DNA of 54,946 nt from positions 1 to 54,946 of the forward strand of contig LHBX01000017.1 in NCBI GenBank assembly GCA_001704065.1. The letters are read 5' to 3'. Positions 51,237-54,946 of the stretch are shown here, piece by piece (position 1 is the first letter of the stretch; each line of letters starts with the position of its first letter). The notes under the pieces were generated by a model, which was not told where the DNA came from, did no database searches, and worked only from the letters and a program-made list of their open reading frames with translations. The DNA is from Pelagibacteraceae bacterium GOM-A1 (GTDB taxonomy: Bacteria > Pseudomonadota > Alphaproteobacteria > Pelagibacterales > Pelagibacteraceae). A program made the position numbers and the translations under genes.

Positions 51237-52274
51237 ATGAAAAATATACTTAAAGTAGCTTCTATGGCTCTAGTTCTTTCATTAACACTTTTCGGTATCA
51301 CAAATAAAGCTTCAGCTGCAAAACTAACTTTATATTGCAGTGTTGAAATAGACGTTTGTGAAATGCTTGAACAAGCTTATGAAAAAGAAACTGGAACAAA
51401 AGTTGCTATGACAAGAGCAAGTAGTGGTGAAACTTTTGCAAAAATAAAAGCAGAAGCATCAAATCCAAAAGGAGATGTTTGGTTTGGTGGAACAGGTGAT
51501 CCACATTTAACTGCAGCACAAGAAAATTTAACTGAGAAATATAAATCTGTTCATTTTAATGATTTATTACCTGCAGCTCAGAACCAAGCAAAAAATGCTG
51601 ATTTTAAATCAGTAGGAATTTATGTTGGTGCATTAGGTTTTGGATACAACAAAGATCTTTTAGCAAAAAAAGGTCTTCCAGCTCCAAAATCATGGATGGA
51701 TTTAACAAAACCAATATATAAAGGTGAAATACAAGTAGCAAATCCAAACTCATCTGGAACTGCTTACACTACCTTAGCCACTATTCTTCAAATATTTGGA
51801 GAAGATAAAGGTTGGGATTACATGAAAAAACTTCATGCAAACATAAATACATATACTAAATCTGGTTCTGCACCAATTAAGGCAACTGGTAGAGGTGAAA
51901 ACTTAATCGGTATTTGTTTTCAACATGATGGTGTGAAACAAACAAAAAAAGGTTTGCCGGTTGTTACTGTCTCTCCAGCTGAAGGAACTGGTTATGAAGT
52001 TGGATCTATGAGTATTATTGCAGGTGCAAGAAATATGAAGGAAGCTAAAAAGTTTTATGACTGGGCTTTAAGTCCCGCTATTCAAACTATGGTCTTCACT
52101 TCAGGAAAATCTTTGCAAGTGCCATCTAATACTAAAGCAAAAGCTGATCCTGATGCTCCAGACTTATCAACAATAAACTTAATTGATTATAATTTTAAAG
52201 TTTACGGAGATAAAAGTACTAGAGCGAGTTTGTTATCCAAATGGGATAACGATGTTTCTGTAATTCCTAGATAA
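51237..52274 (+). CDS. AfuA/FbpA-type ABC transporter substrate-binding protein
   Basis: This 345-residue periplasmic receptor has a signal peptide ending near residue 27 (NKASAAK) and a family-1-like iron/phosphonate-type fold. Distinct blocks are KLTLYCSVEIDVCEMLEQAY, GDVWFGGTGDPH near residue 80, IQVANPNSSGTAYTTLATI near residue 162 and GTGYEVGSMSIIAGARN near residue 247. The paired tyrosines that hold ferric ion in FbpA are replaced by a region reading CFQHDG, so iron may not be the ligand. AfuA proteins bind sugar phosphates and related receptors bind phosphonates. GAGGGATAT precedes the ATG. The 150-base region upstream is the largest gap here. Confidence 0.88.
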   Translation: MKNILKVASMALVLSLTLFGITNKASAAKLTLYCSVEIDVCEMLEQAYEKETGTKVAMTRASSGETFAKIKAEASNPKGDVWFGGTGDPHLTAAQENLTEKYKSVHFNDLLPAAQNQAKNADFKSVGIYVGALGFGYNKDLLAKKGLPAPKSWMDLTKPIYKGEIQVANPNSSGTAYTTLATILQIFGEDKGWDYMKKLHANINTYTKSGSAPIKATGRGENLIGICFQHDGVKQTKKGLPVVTVSPAEGTGYEVGSMSIIAGARNMKEAKKFYDWALSPAIQTMVFTSGKSLQVPSNTKAKADPDAPDLSTINLIDYNFKVYGDKSTRASLLSKWDNDVSVIPR

Positions 52275-52280
52275 GGAATT
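52262..52280 (+). promoter_or_regulatory. Short inverted repeat across the binding-protein stop and permease ribosome-binding site
   Basis: AATTCCT (52262-52268) pairs with AGGAATT (52274-52280) around a five-base loop. The right arm is the Shine-Dalgarno sequence of the permease gene and the stop codon is in the loop region. A seven-bp stem is weak, but it could hide the ribosome-binding site until ribosomes finishing the first gene melt it. Confidence 0.45.
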
Positions 52281-52282
52281 AA

Positions 52283-54481
52283 ATGAGAGGGCTCGTTATC
52301 TGTTGGATGCTCATCGGAGTATTGGGTTTCCTAATATTTCCATGGTATGTAACAGGTGACGGGTTTTTCTCAATAAACTGGATATTAGAATATTCTTTAG
52401 AAGATTATGGTTCTGTATTACCACAGGTATTTATAAATAAAAAATATTGGCTCCTTCCTTTAATTATTCCTTTATTCTTTCCATTATCAACCTTAAAATT
52501 AAATCAGAATAATCCCATTTATTCTAAAATTTTCTTGTATTCAGGATTGTTTGGCATTTTTTATTTTATTCTTCAGGGGTTTTCGATTGGTATAAGAGGG
52601 TGGAATTTTGAAATCTTTCAGTCGATTTTTGGTGATGTAGAAAATCAATTTGGAGTAGGGTCTGGTGCAGTTCTTTTATGCTCTACATTTATTTTTTATA
52701 TTACACATGGGCTATCCTCACGTGGGTGGTTGAATGGAGATAATTTTATTGTAGGAAGTATAGGAAGTATAATTATTTTAGTTTCAACTTTCGTTTTTTT
52801 TCCTATTTTTAGAATGTTTGCTGTTGCCTTTAAAGGCACAGAAGGTGGATATGAAATTAGTAATTTTTCAACCAAAATATTTAATAAAGGAATTTGGGGT
52901 CTTGATTGTTTGTATAGTGATTATGCATGTGGTGTTTTTTGGAACACTGTTACTATGGGAACACTTACAGCTTTCTCATCAACAATTTTGGGTTTAGGTT
53001 TTGCTTTATTAATTGCAAGAACAAGTTTTAAATTTAAAAAAACCATTAGAATTTTATCTGTTTTACCAATCATAACTCCTCCATTTGTAATTGGTTTAGC
53101 GATAATAATTTTATTTGGTAGAACGGGAGTCGTAAGTTCTTTTTTGGAGTGGGCTTTCGAGATAGAGCCCTCGAGATGGATTTATGGTTTACCAGGAATA
53201 TGGTTTGCACAAACTCTTGCTTTTACACCTATCGCTTTTTTAGTTTTAATAGGAGTTGTTGAAAGTGTAAGTCCTGCAATGGAAGAGGCTTCACAAACAT
53301 TGAGAGCTTCAAAATGGCAAGTTTTTAAAACTGTTACATTACCTTTAATGAGACCTGGAATTGCAAATGCATTTTTGCTTGGGTTTATTGAAAGCTTAGC
53401 TGATTTTGGAAATCCACTTGTACTAGGTGCCGAATATGATGTTTTATCTACAGAAATATTCTTTGCAATTGTGGGTGCACAGTATGATGAAACTAAAGCT
53501 GCAATATTAGCAATGATTTTATTAACCGTTGTTCTGGTAGTATTTTATCTTCAGAACCAATGGTTGGGAAAAAAATCCTATATTTCAATTTCTGGCAAAG
53601 GGGATAGTGGAGTTCATCCTGAATTACCAAATAATACTAAGTGGATAATTTACTCAACTGTTCTACCTTGGGCACTCCTTACATTTATAATTTATATAAT
53701 GATTATGTTTGGTGGATTTGTAGAGATGTGGGGTGTAGATCACAGTTTTACGTTAAGACACTATGTTGAAGCATTTAGTGTTGAATGGGTTAAAGAAAGA
53801 GGAATTTTATGGACTGGTACCGCGTGGAATTCTTTTAACACTACTTTTGCGATAGCATTAATTTCATCATTTCCTACTGCTGCAATAGGTATTTTAACAG
53901 CATATCTTCTTACAAGACATAAGTTTAAAGGAAAAAATGCTTTTGAATTCGGCACAATGTTAAGTTTTGCAATACCTGGAAGTGTTATTGGTGTAAGTTA
54001 CGTTTTTGCGTTTAATGTTCCGCCACTTGAACTTACAGGAACAGGAATTATTTTGGTAATCGCTTTTGTATTTAGAAATATGCCTGTTGGGGTTAGGGCA
54101 GGTATAGCTTCGATGAATCAATTAGATCCTCACTTAGATGAAGCTTCATCAACATTGAATGCATCTAGTTCTCAAACATTTAGGAATGTAATTCTTCCAT
54201 TGCTTAAACCTGCAATTACTGCTTCTTTAGTTTTTAGTTTTGTTAGAGCAATGACGGCAATAAGTGCTGTTATATTCCTTGTTAGTGCTAATTATGATTT
54301 AGCTGTCTCATATATATTAGGAAGATTAGAAAACAATGATTATGGTCTAGCAATTGTTTATTCGTCTGCATTAATTGTTGTTATGTTATTTACAATAACT
54401 TTAATGCAATTAATAATAGGTAAACGTAAATTAGGGAGAAGAGAGCAAACAGAAGGAATACTACAAGGAAATTTTGTATAA
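52283..54481 (+). CDS. AfuB/FbpB-type ABC transporter permease, double-length
   Basis: This 732-residue permease is a fusion of two permease domains, each with an EAA loop: MEEASQTLRASKWQVFKTV near residue 333 and LDEASSTLNASSSQTFRNV near residue 615. About 16 hydrophobic segments are visible, including roughly five in an N-terminal extension of about 170 residues. Both loops look intact, so a single protein can form the whole pore, as in FbpB and AfuB. It starts eight bases after the binding-protein gene and its stop shares a base with the ATPase start. Confidence 0.92.
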   Translation: MRGLVICWMLIGVLGFLIFPWYVTGDGFFSINWILEYSLEDYGSVLPQVFINKKYWLLPLIIPLFFPLSTLKLNQNNPIYSKIFLYSGLFGIFYFILQGFSIGIRGWNFEIFQSIFGDVENQFGVGSGAVLLCSTFIFYITHGLSSRGWLNGDNFIVGSIGSIIILVSTFVFFPIFRMFAVAFKGTEGGYEISNFSTKIFNKGIWGLDCLYSDYACGVFWNTVTMGTLTAFSSTILGLGFALLIARTSFKFKKTIRILSVLPIITPPFVIGLAIIILFGRTGVVSSFLEWAFEIEPSRWIYGLPGIWFAQTLAFTPIAFLVLIGVVESVSPAMEEASQTLRASKWQVFKTVTLPLMRPGIANAFLLGFIESLADFGNPLVLGAEYDVLSTEIFFAIVGAQYDETKAAILAMILLTVVLVVFYLQNQWLGKKSYISISGKGDSGVHPELPNNTKWIIYSTVLPWALLTFIIYIMIMFGGFVEMWGVDHSFTLRHYVEAFSVEWVKERGILWTGTAWNSFNTTFAIALISSFPTAAIGILTAYLLTRHKFKGKNAFEFGTMLSFAIPGSVIGVSYVFAFNVPPLELTGTGIILVIAFVFRNMPVGVRAGIASMNQLDPHLDEASSTLNASSSQTFRNVILPLLKPAITASLVFSFVRAMTAISAVIFLVSANYDLAVSYILGRLENNDYGLAIVYSSALIVVMLFTITLMQLIIGKRKLGRREQTEGILQGNFV

Positions 54482-54946
54482 TGAAAAAAGCAGAAGTAAA
54501 ATTTGAAAATATTACAAAAAAATTTAATGAGACTGTTGCTGTTGATAATGTGAGTTGTACTTTTGAAGCAGGAACACTGACTACATTACTAGGTCCTTCT
54601 GGATGCGGAAAAACCACTTCTTTAAGAATTATTGCTGGTCTAGAAAGAGCTAGTAGTGGCAGAATTTTAGTAGAAAATGAAGATGTAACATTATTACCAG
54701 CAACAGACAGAGATGTATCTATGGTATTCCAATCTTATGCTTTGTTTCCACACATGAGTGTGCTTGAAAATGTATCTTATGGTTTGAAGATGATTAATGT
54801 TCCAAAAGAAGAATTTACAGAAAAGTCATTAGAAACTCTTAAGTTAGTTAATTTAGAAGGTTACGAAAATAGGATGCCTTCAGAGCTATCGGGGGGTCAG
54901 CAACAAAGAGTTGCGGTTGCAAGAGCAATTGTGCTGAAACCTAAAG
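54481..54946 (+). CDS. ABC transporter ATPase (AfuC/FbpC-like), truncated by the window end
   Basis: Reading from the ATG gives an open frame of 155 codons that runs off the window. It begins MKKAEVKFENITKKFNETVA and contains Walker A LGPSGCGKTTSLRIIAGLE near residue 38, the Q-loop in VSMVFQSYALFPHMSVLENV near residue 80, and the signature SELSGGQQQRVAVARAI near residue 133. This is the CUT1/iron-type importer ATPase. The Walker B and C-terminal regulatory domain are beyond the edge. It is translationally coupled to the permease by a TAATG junction. Confidence 0.93.
   Translation, partial: MKKAEVKFENITKKFNETVAVDNVSCTFEAGTLTTLLGPSGCGKTTSLRIIAGLERASSGRILVENEDVTLLPATDRDVSMVFQSYALFPHMSVLENVSYGLKMINVPKEEFTEKSLETLKLVNLEGYENRMPSELSGGQQQRVAVARAIVLKPK

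Noticed and set aside
1-54946. tRNA, rRNA, CRISPR array, insertion sequence, integrase or phage genes
   Set aside because: No such structure was recognised on either strand; gaps are too short for most of them. A covariance-model scan (tRNAscan/Infernal) would settle small RNAs and riboswitches.

Overview
The window is a strongly AT-rich, gene-dense stretch of a free-living marine alphaproteobacterium, most likely a SAR11/Pelagibacterales relative. The reasons are the very low GC codon use, almost no intergenic space, many periplasmic substrate-binding-protein transport systems, and family-level resemblance of most proteins to alphaproteobacterial enzymes. The lineage is inferred from these traits; no marker rRNA is present. 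I see no rRNA, tRNA, CRISPR array, insertion sequence, phage gene or integrase. The longest gene-free gap is about 150 bases (51087-51236), so no stretch above 300 bases lacks a gene.

Layout. 1-8663: a sugar-acid locus. A partial enolase-superfamily dehydratase and a PdxA-family dehydrogenase diverge from a tripartite tricarboxylate transporter (tctCBA), an SDR dehydrogenase, a YghZ-type aldo/keto reductase, a ROK kinase, a beta-hydroxyacid dehydrogenase and an FAH-family hydrolase. The dehydratase, SDR and FAH genes fit a non-phosphorylating L-rhamnonate/L-fuconate-type route to pyruvate. 8698-15383: phosphoenolpyruvate carboxylase, CcdA, an FMN oxidoreductase, a gamma-butyrobetaine hydroxylase-like dioxygenase, a HisN-like phosphatase and a glutamine amidotransferase. 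15445-21606: an oligopeptide-type ABC transporter with a fused two-domain ATPase, then AhpD-like and DUF924 genes. 21607-26406 (minus): MmsB-like dehydrogenase, a DUF2798 membrane protein, a PEP-mutase/isocitrate-lyase family enzyme and a complete TRAP transporter. 26482-27381: an EamA transporter.

27378-31163 (minus) is the most unusual part: ten closely packed genes for very small proteins. They are two NTF2/SnoaL-like proteins, a secreted beta-barrel-like protein, a secreted cupin, three consecutive 96-residue ferredoxin-like-fold candidates, a DsbA-like isomerase, and a pair of SMR-type membrane proteins that both lack the otherwise essential membrane glutamate. I consider this the best candidate for an undescribed system.

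31246-33555 (minus): cysK, cysE and an ETHE1-like persulfide dioxygenase, divergent from a 1-Cys peroxiredoxin. 34291-37518: methyltransferase, Asp/Glu racemase, MFS and LysE transporters. 37508-45577: a sugar-type ABC transporter with a HAD-like protein whose catalytic motif I is lost, then a MetE-like protein, tandem NTF2-like proteins and a bicupin. 45632-51086: an HpsN-like (HisD-family) dehydrogenase, a phosphotransacylase, a BASS transporter, a duplicated winged-helix regulator with tandem operator-like repeats, and an Ldh2-family dehydrogenase, possibly a sulfonate or hydroxyacid module. 51237-54946: an AfuA/FbpA-type ABC transporter whose ATPase runs off the window end.

Cross-cutting patterns. 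Each of the five substrate-binding-protein genes is followed, before its permease gene, by an inverted repeat able to form a hairpin. Five of the eight convergent gene pairs overlap at their 3' ends. Nine separate transport systems (five binding-protein-dependent, plus EamA, MFS, LysE and BASS), not counting the SMR pair, lie in 55 kb.
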